This document shows positions 1 to 8,788 of a stretch of 64,000 bases of DNA, piece after piece. The notes under the pieces were generated by a model. It saw only the letters and a list, made by a program, of their open reading frames with translations. It ran no database searches and was not told the DNA's origin. The position numbers and the translations under genes are program-made. How positions within the stretch are numbered: the first letter of the stretch is position 1; each line of letters starts with the position of its first letter. Origin of the DNA: Anaerolineales bacterium (GTDB lineage: Bacteria > Chloroflexota > Anaerolineae > 4572-78 > J111). The stretch covers positions 2,170,001-2,234,000 of the forward strand of contig JABTUW010000001.1 of the NCBI GenBank assembly GCA_015075185.1, written 5' to 3'.

Positions 1-1334
1 CCCACTCGCTGCTGGCCGTGCCCCTCCTCTTTAAAGAGCGGGCCATTGGTGTGATCGAGGTCATCAACAAGGCCCAGGGGCGCTTTGACCGGCAAGACTT
101 GGAAATTCTGGAAACCCTGGCCGGCTCGGCGGCGATTGCCATTGAGAATGCCCGGCTGTACGAAGAACTGGAACGCCGCGCCCAACAATTAGCTGTCCTG
201 CACGAGCTGGATCGGGCCATTTCGGCCAGCCTGCGCCTGGACGATGTCTATCATATTTTCTCCCTGCATGCCGCCCGCCTGTTTCCTTACGATTGGCTGT
301 CTATTGCCCAGGTAGAGGCGGAGGAGATTCGCCTCACCTATGTGGCCGGTGAGGACAAACACATCCTGCCCTCCCAAACCGTTCTGCCGCGCAAAACCTC
401 CGCCGTAGGCTGGGTGATCAGCCGGGGCCAGCCCCTGCTGCGCCACGACCTCACCCCTGGTACAGGCTTTACCGACGACGAAAAACTGGCCGGGCTGGGC
501 ATTCGCTCCAACCTGATTATTCCCCTCCGGGCGAAAGGGCGGATCATCGGGGCCTGGGAACTGGGCAGCCGGCGCCTTGGCGCTTACCATGCCGACGACC
601 TGGAAATGCTGCAGGCCATGGCCGACCAGTTGGCTATCGCCATCGAGAACGCCCGGCTGTTCGAGCAGGTGCAAAGCGGGCGGGAGCAACTGCGCCGGCT
701 AGCTCATAAAGTCGTCTCGGCCCAGGAGGAGGAACGCCAGCGGCTGTCGCGCGAACTGCACGATGAAGCCGGCCAGGTCTTGACGGCCTTAAAAATCGGC
801 TTGACCCTGATCCGGGATGATTTACCGGCCCGCATGGGATCGCTGCGCCAGCGGATGGGTGAGGTCGTCGCTTTGACCGACATGACCATGGAACGGCTGC
901 GAACCCTGGCCAGAGATTTGCGTCCCCCGGCGCTCGATACCGCCGGGCTGAATCTGACTCTGGAAGGTCTGTGCCGTGAGTTTGCCAAACGAGTCAACCT
1001 AACCATCGAGTTTGAGGCCGAAGACCTGCCCGTTTTACCCGACCTGGTTAATATCTGCCTGTACCGCTTTTTGCAGGAGGCGCTGACGAACGTGGCGAAA
1101 CATGCCCAGGCTACGCAAGTATCGGTGAAGTTAGCCGCCAACGCCAGCACCGTCAACCTGACCGTGCAGGACAACGGCGGGGGCTTTGACCGACAGACCG
1201 GCCTCCCGCCCAAAGGGATAGGCTTATTGGGCCTGCAGGAACGGCTGGAATTACTGGGCGGCCGGCTGGAGCTTACATCGCAACCGGGCCAGGGCGCTTG
1301 CCTGACCGCTCATCTACCACGGGAGGGAAATTGA
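1..1334 (+). CDS. GAF-domain sensor histidine kinase (5' end outside window)
   Basis: Sensor kinase of the NarX/DegS type that should phosphorylate the response regulator encoded immediately downstream. The frame is open to the left edge and the first residues already read as the end of a GAF domain (ending GVIEVINK), so the N-terminus is missing. A second GAF domain follows (about residues 55-215 of the visible part), then a HisKA_3 dimerisation segment with the H-box SRELHDEAGQVL, and an HATPase_c domain with DNGGGFD and GIGLLGLQERLELLGG boxes. No membrane segment is visible in the part present. The stop codon directly abuts the regulator's ATG, so the two are co-translated. The signal sensed cannot be read from the sequence. 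Confidence 0.93.
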   Translation, partial: HSLLAVPLLFKERAIGVIEVINKAQGRFDRQDLEILETLAGSAAIAIENARLYEELERRAQQLAVLHELDRAISASLRLDDVYHIFSLHAARLFPYDWLSIAQVEAEEIRLTYVAGEDKHILPSQTVLPRKTSAVGWVISRGQPLLRHDLTPGTGFTDDEKLAGLGIRSNLIIPLRAKGRIIGAWELGSRRLGAYHADDLEMLQAMADQLAIAIENARLFEQVQSGREQLRRLAHKVVSAQEEERQRLSRELHDEAGQVLTALKIGLTLIRDDLPARMGSLRQRMGEVVALTDMTMERLRTLARDLRPPALDTAGLNLTLEGLCREFAKRVNLTIEFEAEDLPVLPDLVNICLYRFLQEALTNVAKHAQATQVSVKLAANASTVNLTVQDNGGGFDRQTGLPPKGIGLLGLQERLELLGGRLELTSQPGQGACLTAHLPREGN

Positions 1335-1988
1335 ATGATCCGCGTCATTTTAGCCGACGACCATCACCTGGTGCGGCAGGGTATCCGCTCGCTTTTGGAG
1401 AAAACCGGCGATATTGAGATTCTGGCCGAAGCCGAAAACGGCCAGGAGGCGGTCAAACTAGCCGAGCGCTTGCTGCCCGATGTCTTGGTCATGGATATTG
1501 CCATGCCCCGCTTGAACGGCATCCAGGCCGCCGAACAAATTCGCAGCCTGGGTCTGGCGGCGCAGGTGGTGATTCTCTCCATGTACTCCGATGAAACTGT
1601 GGTGCGGCAGGCGCTGCGGGCGGGGGTAAGGGGCTATTTGCTTAAACGCTCGGTGGTGGAAGAGCTACTCCTGGCCCTTCGCGCGGCCATGCGCGGTGAA
1701 ATCTATCTCAGCCCCGCTGTTTCTCAGATGATGATGACCGACTTTCTGGCTGGTCAAAGCGCCGCCGAGGTAGCCAGCCCCTTTGATCAGCTCTCGGCCC
1801 GCGAGCGCGAGGCGCTCAAGTTGGTAGCCGAAGGAGCGACCAATAAAGCTATTGCCGAGGCTATGCAGATCAGTGTCAAAACAGTGGAAAAACACCGCAC
1901 CAATTTGATGACCAAATTGAATGTCCACGATTTAGCGGGATTGATCCGTATCGCCATCAAGCACGGTTTGATTTCTTTGGATGAGTAA
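1335..1988 (+). CDS. NarL/FixJ-family response regulator
   Basis: DNA-binding response regulator, 217 aa, partner of the upstream kinase. The receiver domain (1-120) has the acidic pair D8-D9 and phospho-acceptor D54 in VMDIAMP. A LuxR-type helix-turn-helix occupies about residues 148-212, with LSAREREALKLVAEGATN and the recognition-helix signature ISVKTVEKHRTNLM. The ATG follows the kinase stop without a gap. A 7-bp stem with a GAAA loop follows 27 bp after the stop. A shortened relative of its receiver domain is found 675 bp downstream, suggesting local duplication. Confidence 0.95.
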   Translation: MIRVILADDHHLVRQGIRSLLEKTGDIEILAEAENGQEAVKLAERLLPDVLVMDIAMPRLNGIQAAEQIRSLGLAAQVVILSMYSDETVVRQALRAGVRGYLLKRSVVEELLLALRAAMRGEIYLSPAVSQMMMTDFLAGQSAAEVASPFDQLSAREREALKLVAEGATNKAIAEAMQISVKTVEKHRTNLMTKLNVHDLAGLIRIAIKHGLISLDE

Positions 1989-2014
1989 TGGTCTACACTT
2001 TTTGGTTTTCTACT

Positions 2015-2040
2015 GACCCCAGAAATGGGGTCTCTTTTTG
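2015..2040 (+). terminator. Intrinsic terminator after the two-component pair
   Basis: GACCCCA (2015-2021), a GAAA tetraloop, TGGGGTC (2026-2032), then TCTTTTTG. The stem is perfect and lies just after the response regulator. Confidence 0.75.
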
Positions 2041-2427
2041 ACTAGAAGTAGGGTTAGACCCCATGTTGCTCTGGACCGTTGTGTGTCATAATGAGATGGA
2101 GAAGTGAGGAGGATAGTCTCACTTAAAACCTAACCCTAACAGAACTCTACTCAAGTAAATTTTTTATCCCAAAAACATCGAGACACAGATTTTTATTTCC
2201 TCTTTTATTTTTGTGTCTCTGTCCCTGGCTCAGAATAGGATCACAGCCAGAATTTCGGGTTTAGGTCGTATCGAAATAACAGCGGTCGTGTCTCATTCAG
2301 AATCACCGGCCCTTGTCCTCTCACCCTCCGGCCATAAGCTATGGCCCCCTCACTTCTTCTCCAAACAATTAGGATCAACAAGTTAACGGGTCATCACCTG
2401 TCATGGATTAGGTGAGGAGCGGATGGG
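2041..2427. other. Intergenic region without a recognised gene
   Basis: About 390 bp of lower GC. It repeats the motif TAGACCCCAT near 2054 (complementary to the terminator stem) and holds a weak inverted repeat around GAGACACAG/TGTGTCTC (2181-2221), plus the palindrome GGCCATAAGCTATGGCC (2332-2348). No convincing promoter or ORF was found. Confidence 0.4.
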
Positions 2428-2655
2428 ATGTTTTGGTTCTTAAAACTTCTTGTTGTTTGGTTGAGCGTTGATGTGGTGGTAATTGCCAGCGGTTTGTATC
2501 TGATCAGGGTAATCAAGCCTAGATTTCCCAACTGGTGGCGACAAGCCGTTGCTGACGAGAGGCCAAGTGTCAAGGTCATTCAGTTTGATAGAGCGGAATC
2601 GGGTTGGACCCCGGTGGAGGCTTTACCCTATGAATTATCAAGTAAGCATTCATGA
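2428..2655 (+). CDS. Small membrane protein, unknown function
   Basis: A 75-aa ORF starting with ATG eight bases after AGGAG. Residues 3-27 form one very hydrophobic segment (FWFLKLLVVWLSVDVVVIAS...), followed by a basic, Trp-containing stretch and a polar tail, so a single-pass membrane protein with a cytoplasmic tail is likely. Its stop lies seven bases before the ATG of the orphan receiver, which suggests the two are translated together. I do not recognise the family. It could be a non-coding coincidence, but the ribosome-binding site and clean hydrophobic helix argue for a real gene. Confidence 0.5.
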   Translation: MFWFLKLLVVWLSVDVVVIASGLYLIRVIKPRFPNWWRQAVADERPSVKVIQFDRAESGWTPVEALPYELSSKHS

Positions 2656-2662
2656 AAACCCT

Positions 2663-3064
2663 ATGATTCGTGTACTCATTGCCGACAATCACAGTCTGGT
2701 GCGCCAGTGTATCAGAATATTTCTCCAGAAGGCTGATGATATTGAGATTGTGGGTGAAGCCTGGGACGGCCAAAAAGCTGTTGAACTGGCCGAATGCTTG
2801 GCCCCTGATGTGTTGGTGATGGATATCGCCCTACCCCAGGTGAACGGCCTGCAGGCGACGGAACAAATTTGCCGCCAGGGTTTAAACACGCATGTGGTGA
2901 TTCTGTCCCTGTACAATGACGAAATACAACAGTGGCAGGCCCTCCGCCATGGGGCAAACGGTTTCGTGCCCAAGGATTTGATTGCCGCCGAATTACTCTC
3001 GGCCGTTCGCGCGGCTCATCATGGCCGGATTTATCGCGGCTGTTATCCCGGTGGCGCCAAATAG
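2663..3064 (+). CDS. Orphan receiver-domain protein (truncated response regulator)
   Basis: A 133-aa receiver domain closely resembling the receiver of the response regulator at 1335-1988, but the protein stops right after the last receiver helix, with no LuxR output domain. The phospho-acceptor Asp is kept (D54 in VMDIALP) and so is the conserved Lys (GFVPKDL). The acidic pair is altered from D-D to D8-N9, which would weaken Mg2+ binding. The frame is open further upstream (to 2549), but homology begins at MIRVLIADNH. It may be a decaying duplicate or a single-domain phosphate sink for the nearby kinase; the sequence alone does not decide. Confidence 0.75.
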   Translation: MIRVLIADNHSLVRQCIRIFLQKADDIEIVGEAWDGQKAVELAECLAPDVLVMDIALPQVNGLQATEQICRQGLNTHVVILSLYNDEIQQWQALRHGANGFVPKDLIAAELLSAVRAAHHGRIYRGCYPGGAK

Positions 3065-3093
3065 GCAAAATGCCTCTCCTGCTTTCCCAATAA

Positions 3094-3122
3094 TTGACAC
3101 AAACTCACCTCTGTGTTAGATT
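3094..3122 (+). promoter_or_regulatory. Sigma-70-type promoter of the T-box/thrS transcript
   Basis: TTGACA (3094-3099), 17-bp spacer, TAGATT (3117-3122). Predicted start near 3129, just ahead of the T-box leader. Confidence 0.7.
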
Positions 3123-3129
3123 ATCACTA

Positions 3130-3405
3130 TCAAACTGAAGCCTAAAAGCGTTGATCGAGACGAGTAAGCAGGTCTATGCGGCGCGCCAGAGAGAGAAGGT
3201 CGGCGGCTGGAAACCTTCTCATGCCCATCTGCCCAAAACCCCTCGAGAGCGAGCCTCGGAACGTGTCAGCACAAGTATGAGGCTCCGGGTGGCTCCGTTA
3301 GCGGCTGTGAAAGAGTTAAACGTTCAACGTTATAACGTTCAACTAAAATTGGGTGGAACCGCGTGGAAATCGAGTCCCTCGCCCCAAAGTGGGTGGGGGA
3401 TTTTT
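3130..3405 (+). ncRNA. T-box riboswitch controlling the threonyl-tRNA synthetase genes
   Basis: tRNA-sensing leader RNA. The hallmark T-box GGGTGGAACCGCG is at 3351-3363. It is followed by a GC-rich terminator (TCCC...CCC / GGG...GGGGA, 3375-3400) and a T-run at 3401-3410, giving the usual antiterminator/terminator switch. Stem I can be folded: TCGAG (3155-3159) pairs with CTCGA (3242-3246) and GCAG (3168-3171) with CTGC (3229-3232). This leaves an internal loop with ACGAGTAA on one side and CCAAAACCC on the other, with candidate specifier ACC (Thr) at 3238-3240. A CAGAGAG motif and a GAGAAGGT/ACCTTCTC hairpin form the distal part. The specifier agrees with the downstream genes. By T-box theory the TGGA bulge predicts a tRNA-Thr with discriminator U. 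Confidence 0.9.
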
Positions 3406-3437
3406 GTTTTGAGGTGATTGGAAAAAGGTGATTGATC

Positions 3438-5264
3438 ATGGGCAACCAACAAGACGCCAAAAACGCGCAATTGTATAAAATCCGTCACAGCCTGGCCCAC
3501 GTCATGGCCCAGGCCGTGACCGAACTCTATCCCGACGTGAAACTCGGCATCGGCCCGCCGATTGATACTGGCTTTTACTACGACTTTGACCTGGGTAAAG
3601 ATGAGCATGGCAAGCCGCGCACCTTCACCCCGGAAGACCTGGAAGCTATCGAAAAACGGATGCGCCAGATTATCGGCGGCAAGCACAAGTTTGAGTACCG
3701 CGAGGTTGGCGCCGAAGAGGTGCGCGATCTGTTCAAAGATCAACCCTATAAATTGGAGTTGATCGAGGGCCTGGCCAGGGGCGGTATTGACGAATATGGC
3801 AACGAAACCACGGAAAAGCCGGTCATCAGCACCTACCGCCAGGATACGTTTGAGGACCTGTGCCGGGGGCCGCACGTCGAAGCCACCAACCAGCTTCCGA
3901 GCGACAGCTTCAAGCTCATGAGCGTCGCCGGGGCCTACTGGCGGGGCGACGAAGAAAATCCAATGCTCCAGCGCATCTACGGCACGGCCTGGCCCAACAA
4001 AAAAGAGCTGAACCAGTACCTGGAAATGCTGGAAGAGGCCAAAAAGCGCGATCACCGCAAATTGGGCCGCGACCTGGAAATTTTTACCTTTGATGAAGAG
4101 GTCGGGCCGGGGCTGCCGCTGTGGCTGCCGCGCGGCGCGGTCATGATCGAGGAGTTGGAAAAGCTGGCCAAAGAAATGGAATACCGGGCCGGCTACGAGC
4201 GGGTCCGCACGCCGCACCTGACCAAGGAAGACTTGTTTGTGCGCAGTGGTCACCTGCCCTACTATGCCGAGAGCATGTTCCCGCCCATGGAAATGGAAGG
4301 CGTGCGCTACTATATCAAGCCGATGAACTGTCCCTTTCACCACAAAATCTTTGATAGCAAGCCGCGCAGCTACCGTGACCTGCCGGTCCGGCTGGCCGAG
4401 TACGGCACCTGTTATCGCTACGAAAAAAGCGGCGAGTTGTTTGGCCTGATGCGGGTGCGCTCGATGCAAATGAACGATGCCCACATTTACTGCTCGGAGG
4501 AGCAGTTTGAAAGTGAATTTCTGGGCGTGGTCAACCTGTATCTGGAATATTTTAAGCTGCTGAACATCGAGAAGTACGTGATGCGCCTGAGTACCCACCA
4601 TCCTAAAGGGCTGGGCAAAAAATATGTGGACAATGAACGCTTATGGCTGAAAACCGAGGATATGGTCCGTCGGGCGATGGATCACGGCGGGGTGCCTTAT
4701 GTCGAGGTACCCGACGAGGCCGCTTTCTATGGCCCCAAAATTGACGTGCAAATCTGGAGCGTCATTGGCCGGGAGTTTTCCCTGGCGACCAACCAGGTAG
4801 ATTTCGCCGTGCCCCCGCGCTTCAACCTGACCTTTATCAACCAGCACGGCCAGGAAGAGACGCCGCTGTGCATCCACCGTGCCCCGCTCAGTACGCACGA
4901 GCGCATGGTCGGTTTTCTGCTGGAGCAGTACGCCGGCAAATTCCCGGTCTGGCTGTCGCCGGACCAGGCGCGGGTGGTGCCGATTACCGAAGCGCACAAC
5001 GAGTACGCCGACAATCTGGCCCGCCGGCTGCGGGCGGCCAACATTCGCGCCCAGGCCGATCTGGGCACGGAGCGGATGAACGCCAAGATCCGCCAGGCCC
5101 AGTTGTTACAAATTCCCTACATGCTCGTGGTGGGCGATCAGGAAGTGGCTAACGGCACGGTCTCGCTGCGCAAGCGCGACGGTTCCCGGCAGAACGACCT
5201 GCCGGTGGGCGAATTTATTGCGAGTGTGCAGGAACGGATTGCCACCCGGTCAAGCGAATTGTAG
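3438..5264 (+). CDS. thrS: Threonyl-tRNA synthetase, copy 1
   Basis: Class II aminoacyl-tRNA synthetase charging tRNA-Thr, 608 aa. The protein begins directly with the editing domain (HxxxH at H17/H21 and DLCRGPHV), so the N-terminal TGS domain of longer ThrRSs is absent. The catalytic core follows, with MNCPFHH (Zn Cys ligand), motif 2 RVRSMQMNDAHIYC, CIHRAPLSTHERM and the C-terminal anticodon-binding domain from about residue 505. The motif-2 wording differs from the standard RVRGFTQDDAH found in the second copy, so the two are distinct isoforms. ATG at 3438 is seven bases after AAGGTG; an in-frame TTG at 3432 is less likely. Regulated by the T-box leader. Confidence 0.96.
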   Translation: MGNQQDAKNAQLYKIRHSLAHVMAQAVTELYPDVKLGIGPPIDTGFYYDFDLGKDEHGKPRTFTPEDLEAIEKRMRQIIGGKHKFEYREVGAEEVRDLFKDQPYKLELIEGLARGGIDEYGNETTEKPVISTYRQDTFEDLCRGPHVEATNQLPSDSFKLMSVAGAYWRGDEENPMLQRIYGTAWPNKKELNQYLEMLEEAKKRDHRKLGRDLEIFTFDEEVGPGLPLWLPRGAVMIEELEKLAKEMEYRAGYERVRTPHLTKEDLFVRSGHLPYYAESMFPPMEMEGVRYYIKPMNCPFHHKIFDSKPRSYRDLPVRLAEYGTCYRYEKSGELFGLMRVRSMQMNDAHIYCSEEQFESEFLGVVNLYLEYFKLLNIEKYVMRLSTHHPKGLGKKYVDNERLWLKTEDMVRRAMDHGGVPYVEVPDEAAFYGPKIDVQIWSVIGREFSLATNQVDFAVPPRFNLTFINQHGQEETPLCIHRAPLSTHERMVGFLLEQYAGKFPVWLSPDQARVVPITEAHNEYADNLARRLRAANIRAQADLGTERMNAKIRQAQLLQIPYMLVVGDQEVANGTVSLRKRDGSRQNDLPVGEFIASVQERIATRSSEL

Positions 5265-5274
5265 AGTAGCATAC

Positions 5275-5309
5275 AAGATCCTAAAGTTCTTTAAGACCTT
5301 TAGGATCTT
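5275..5309. repeat. Palindromic element between the two thrS genes
   Basis: AAGATCCTAAAG (5275-5286) and CTTTAGGATCTT (5298-5309) form a perfect 12-bp hairpin with an 11-nt loop. A close relative occurs at 33238-33272, so this is a dispersed element as well as a possible attenuator or RNA-processing site. No strong T-run follows, so full termination is doubtful. Confidence 0.8.
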
Positions 5310-5323
5310 CATTGAGGTGCTTC

Positions 5324-7108
5324 ATGAAATCCAACGAATTAGCTCAAGACGAACTCTACAAAATCCGGCACAGCCTAGCCCACGTCATGGCCCAGGTGGT
5401 GCTGGAGATGTTCCCGACCGGCAAAATTGCCATCGGCCCACCCATCGAAGATGGTTTCTACTACGATTTCGACCTGCCGCGCCATCTCACGCCTGAAGAT
5501 TTAGGCGCGATTGAAAAACGGATGCGCGACATCATCAAGGGGCGACATACCTTCCAGCGCCGCGAGTTGAGCGCCGCCGAGGCCAAAACTCTCTTTGCCG
5601 GCCAGTCTTTTAAGCTGGAGTTGATCGAGGGTCTGGAAAAAGGCGGGGCGGACGAATACGGCGAACCGACCGATGCCCCGCCCATCATTAGCACTTATAA
5701 ACACGACACCTTTGAGGATTTGTGCAAAGGGCCGCACGTGGCCAACCTGGGCGAAATTAATCCCTCAGCCTTCAAGCTGATGAAAATCGCCGGGGCCTAC
5801 TGGCGGGGTGATGAAAAACGCCCGCAGTTGCAGCGCATCTACGGCACGGCCTGGAAGACACCGGAGGAACTGGCCGGGCATCTCCATCGCCTGGAAGAGG
5901 CCGAAAAGCGCGATCATCGCAAGCTGGGCAAAGAACTGGAGCTGTTCAGCACCGAGCCGGACCTGCTCGGTGGCGGGCTGGTGCTGTGGCATCCCAATGG
6001 CGGCCTGATGCGTCACCTGGCCGAAGAGTTTTGCCGCAAAGAGCACCTGGCCCAAGGGTATGATCTGGTTTATTCGCCGCATATCGGTAAAAGCACGCTC
6101 TGGCAAACCAGCGGCCATCTGACCTTTTACAAGGAAAATATGTACGCGCCGCTCGATATTGACGGGCAGGAATATTATCTCAAGCCCATGAACTGCCCTT
6201 TCCATATTATGATCTACCAGGACAAGCTGCGCAGCTACCGCGACCTGCCGCTGCGCTTTGCCGAATGGGGCACGGTCTATCGCTATGAGCGCAGCGGCGT
6301 GCTGCATGGCCTGCTGCGGGTGCGCGGCTTTACCCAGGACGACGCCCACCACTTTGTCCAGCCGGAGAAGATGCCGGAAGAGATAGATTTTGCGCTCAAC
6401 TTCTGCCTGCACATTCTGCGCAGCTTTGGTTTTACCGACTTTCAGGCCTACCTCAGCACCCGGCCCGAAACCAAAGCCGTCGGCGAGCTGGCAGACTGGC
6501 ACACTGCCGAAGCCGCCCTGGAAGCCGCGCTGGAAAGGGCTAACCTGCCTTACGAGATGGACCCTGGCGGCGGCGCGTTTTACGGTCCCAAGATTGACCT
6601 CAAGGTCAAAGATGCCCTGGGACGGGAGTGGCAGTTGAGCACTATTCAGTTCGATTTCAACCTGCCCGAACGCTTCGACATCACCTATATTGGCGAGGAC
6701 GGCCAGCCGCACCGGCCTTACATGATCCATCGCGCCCTGTTGGGTTCGATGGAACGTTTCTTTGGGGTATTAATCGAACACTTTGCCGGCTCGTTCCCGG
6801 TTTGGCTGTCGCCGGTACAGGCAGTGCTCATCCCCATCGCCGACCGGCACGTCGCCTATTGCGATGAAACAGCCAAACGGCTCAAGGCTGCCGGGCTGCG
6901 GGTCGAGGTGGACGCCAGCAGCGAGCGCATGGGCCACAAGATTCGCCTGGCTCAAAAGCAGAAAATTCCTTACATGCTGGTGGTGGGCGACAAGGAGCAG
7001 GCGGCGCACCAGGTAGCGGTGCGTCTCCGCAGCGGCGAGGATTTGGGTCCGCTGGACGTGCCGGCCTTTGAGCAGATGGCGTTGGAGGCGGTCGTAAATA
7101 AATCATAA
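5324..7108 (+). CDS. thrS: Threonyl-tRNA synthetase, copy 2
   Basis: Second ThrRS, 594 aa, in tandem with copy 1 and clearly paralogous along its length but divergent. It also lacks the TGS domain and starts with the editing domain (H16/H20 HxxxH, DLCKGPHV). The core has MNCPFHIMIYQ, the canonical motif 2 RVRGFTQDDAHHF, and MIHRALLGSMERF, followed by the anticodon-binding domain. ATG at 5324 is preceded by GAGGTG; the open frame starts 12 bases earlier at a TTG. It has no T-box of its own, so its expression should depend on read-through past copy 1 and the hairpin, or on a promoter not seen. Both copies keep editing and Zn-site residues, so neither looks like a pseudogene. Confidence 0.96.
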   Translation: MKSNELAQDELYKIRHSLAHVMAQVVLEMFPTGKIAIGPPIEDGFYYDFDLPRHLTPEDLGAIEKRMRDIIKGRHTFQRRELSAAEAKTLFAGQSFKLELIEGLEKGGADEYGEPTDAPPIISTYKHDTFEDLCKGPHVANLGEINPSAFKLMKIAGAYWRGDEKRPQLQRIYGTAWKTPEELAGHLHRLEEAEKRDHRKLGKELELFSTEPDLLGGGLVLWHPNGGLMRHLAEEFCRKEHLAQGYDLVYSPHIGKSTLWQTSGHLTFYKENMYAPLDIDGQEYYLKPMNCPFHIMIYQDKLRSYRDLPLRFAEWGTVYRYERSGVLHGLLRVRGFTQDDAHHFVQPEKMPEEIDFALNFCLHILRSFGFTDFQAYLSTRPETKAVGELADWHTAEAALEAALERANLPYEMDPGGGAFYGPKIDLKVKDALGREWQLSTIQFDFNLPERFDITYIGEDGQPHRPYMIHRALLGSMERFFGVLIEHFAGSFPVWLSPVQAVLIPIADRHVAYCDETAKRLKAAGLRVEVDASSERMGHKIRLAQKQKIPYMLVVGDKEQAAHQVAVRLRSGEDLGPLDVPAFEQMALEAVVNKS

Positions 7109-7140
7109 CTTAACCACCTCAATTCGGAGTTTTTTTTCTT

Positions 7141-7210
7141 GACAGGATTAACAAGATTTACAGGATAAAAAAGTTCAAAAATCTTGTTAATTCTGCCGTA
7201 GGTCCTGTCC
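7141..7210. repeat. Dispersed palindromic repeat, family A (copy 1)
   Basis: Starts GACAGGATTAACAAGATTTA and ends with GTCCTGTCC; the arms are imperfect (TTAACAAGAT against ATCTTGTTAA). Related copies lie at 18845, 30904 and 32600. The thrS2 gene ends 32 bases upstream. Confidence 0.8.
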
Positions 7211-7306
7211 ATTTTACGCAAAACATCGAACTCAGGTTAACCGGAAATAAAATTCCGTGCTGGCTGATGTCAGGCTGAATGACTCGCCGCTCTGTGCCAG
7301 CCATGC

Positions 7307-7357
7307 TATAATATGCCTAGAAATTGAAACCGGCCCGCCTGCGAGTTTTCAGGCGGG
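7307..7357 (+). promoter_or_regulatory. prfA extended -10 promoter and leader hairpin
   Basis: TGC-TATAAT with the -10 at 7307-7312; the -35 is weak, as usual with an extended -10. The leader holds a perfect stem CCCGCCTG (7334-7341)/CAGGCGGG (7350-7357), followed by TTGTCTCTTG, 23 bases before the prfA ATG. It may be an attenuator or just an RNA-stabilising hairpin. Confidence 0.55.
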
Positions 7358-7379
7358 TTGTCTCTTGTCATGGAGCTAT

Positions 7380-8453
7380 ATGTTAGATAAATTAGCCGCC
7401 GTTGAAGCGCGGTACAATGAACTGCTTGAATTAATGGCCTCGCCAGAAATCGTCAGTAAGCCGGATTTGCTGCAAAAATACGGGCAGGAGCAGGCCAGCA
7501 TCGAGCGCCTGGTCGAGACTTACCGGCGCTATCAGGCCGTCCTGACCCAACTGGACGAGGCCAGGGCCATGTTGGGCGATGGCTTGGACGACGACATGCG
7601 GGTCATGGTCAAAGAGGAGCTGGACAGCCTGGAAAACGAGCAGGTTGATTTGGAAGAGAAACTGCGGGTGATGCTCCTCCCCAAAGACCCCAACGACGAG
7701 AAAAATGTGATCGTCGAAATTCGGGCCGGGGCCGGCGGCGACGAGGCCGGCCTGTTTGCCGCCGATCTTTTCCGCATTTACACCCGCTATGCCGAAAATC
7801 AGGGCTGGAAAACCGCCGTCTTGAGCCGGAACGAGTCCGGGATTGGTGGCTTTAAGGAAATGATTTTTCAGGTTAACGGCCGGGGGGCTTACTCCAAGCT
7901 AAAGTACGAGAGCGGCGTCCACCGGGTGCAGCGTGTCCCGGAAACCGAGAGCGGCGGGCGCATCCACACCTCCACGGCCACCGTGGCGGTCTTGCCGGAA
8001 ATGGATGAAGTGGAAGTGGAGATTGATCCCAACGAGGTGCGGATTGATATTTTTCGCTCCACCGGGCCGGGCGGCCAGAGCGTCAATACGACCGATTCGG
8101 CGGTGCGGCTGACCCACCTGCCCACCGGCCTGGTGGTAAGCTGCCAGGATGAAAAGAGCCAGTTGCAGAACAAAATCAAAGCCTTCAATATCCTGCGCGC
8201 CCGGCTCTACGATATGGAGCAGCAGCGCATCAACGCCGAACACAGCGCGGCCCGCCGTTCCCAGGTCGGCAGCGGCGACCGCAGCGAGAAAATTCGGACC
8301 TACAACTTCCCCCAAACCCGCGTCACCGACCACCGCATCGGCCTGACCAGTTATCGCCTGGAAAATATCCTGCACGGGGAAATTGACGAGTTCATTGAGG
8401 CCCTGACCAAAGCCGACGAGGAAGAAAAGCTGCAAGAATTAGCGGCGGCGTAA
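7380..8453 (+). CDS. prfA: Peptide chain release factor 1
   Basis: RF1 recognises UAA and UAG stop codons and triggers peptide release on the ribosome. 357 aa, normal length. The GGQ peptidyl-hydrolase motif lies in [20 protein letters not shown], with the RF1-type codon-recognition domain upstream ([16 protein letters not shown]). The start is the ATG at 7380, five bases after GGAG; the frame is open 123 bases further upstream but that part is unlike RF1. prmC, whose product methylates the GGQ glutamine, normally follows directly. Here the pair is split by a toxin-antitoxin module. Confidence 0.97.
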   Translation: MLDKLAAVEARYNELLELMASPEIVSKPDLLQKYGQEQASIERLVETYRRYQAVLTQLDEARAMLGDGLDDDMRVMVKEELDSLENEQVDLEEKLRVMLLPKDPNDEKNVIVEIRAGAGGDEAGLFAADLFRIYTRYAENQGWKTAVLSRNESGIGGFKEMIFQVNGRGAYSKLKYESGVHRVQRVPETESGGRIHTSTATVAVLPEMDEVEVEIDPNEVRIDIFRSTGPGGQSVNTTDSAVRLTHLPTGLVVSCQDEKSQLQNKIKAFNILRARLYDMEQQRINAEHSAARRSQVGSGDRSEKIRTYNFPQTRVTDHRIGLTSYRLENILHGEIDEFIEALTKADEEEKLQELAAA

Positions 8454-8527
8454 ATACGAATATCGAAAGCCTTTGGAAATTTGAATTTGTATCCCATTTG
8501 TGGTACATTTATCGGCAGGAGGCAATT

Positions 8528-8788
8528 ATGGCGAAATCAGCAATGATTCGAGCACGGATAGAGCCAGAGCTGAAAGAAGAGGCAGAAACTATTTTTAGTG
8601 AATTGGGACTTTCTACCACCGAAGCAATTACCTTATTTTATCGCCAAGTCAAATTGGTGAAAGGATTACCTTTTGAAGTCCGTGTCCCCAATCAAACAAC
8701 GCTTCAAACATTTCAGGATACTGATGAAGGTCGGAACTTGGTTCAGTCTGAAAATGCTCAAGAAATGTTTGATAAGCTGGGCTTATAA
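8528..8788 (+). CDS. RelB/DinJ-family antitoxin
   Basis: 86-aa antitoxin of a type II system. The N-terminus (AKSAMIRARIEPELKEEAE) is the ribbon-helix-helix DNA-binding half typical of DinJ, and the C-terminal half should wrap the toxin. The ATG is six bases after a perfect AGGAGG. A possible promoter is TTGAAT (near 8491) with a TACATT-like -10. The stop overlaps the toxin start by one base (TAATG). Base composition is clearly more AT-rich than prfA and prmC, consistent with acquisition. DinJ-type antitoxins usually repress their own operon. Confidence 0.9.
   Translation: MAKSAMIRARIEPELKEEAETIFSELGLSTTEAITLFYRQVKLVKGLPFEVRVPNQTTLQTFQDTDEGRNLVQSENAQEMFDKLGL

Noticed and set aside
3339..4601. 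420-aa antisense ORF over the T-box and first thrS
   Set aside because: Conflicts with an unambiguous thrS and T-box; product resembles no family.
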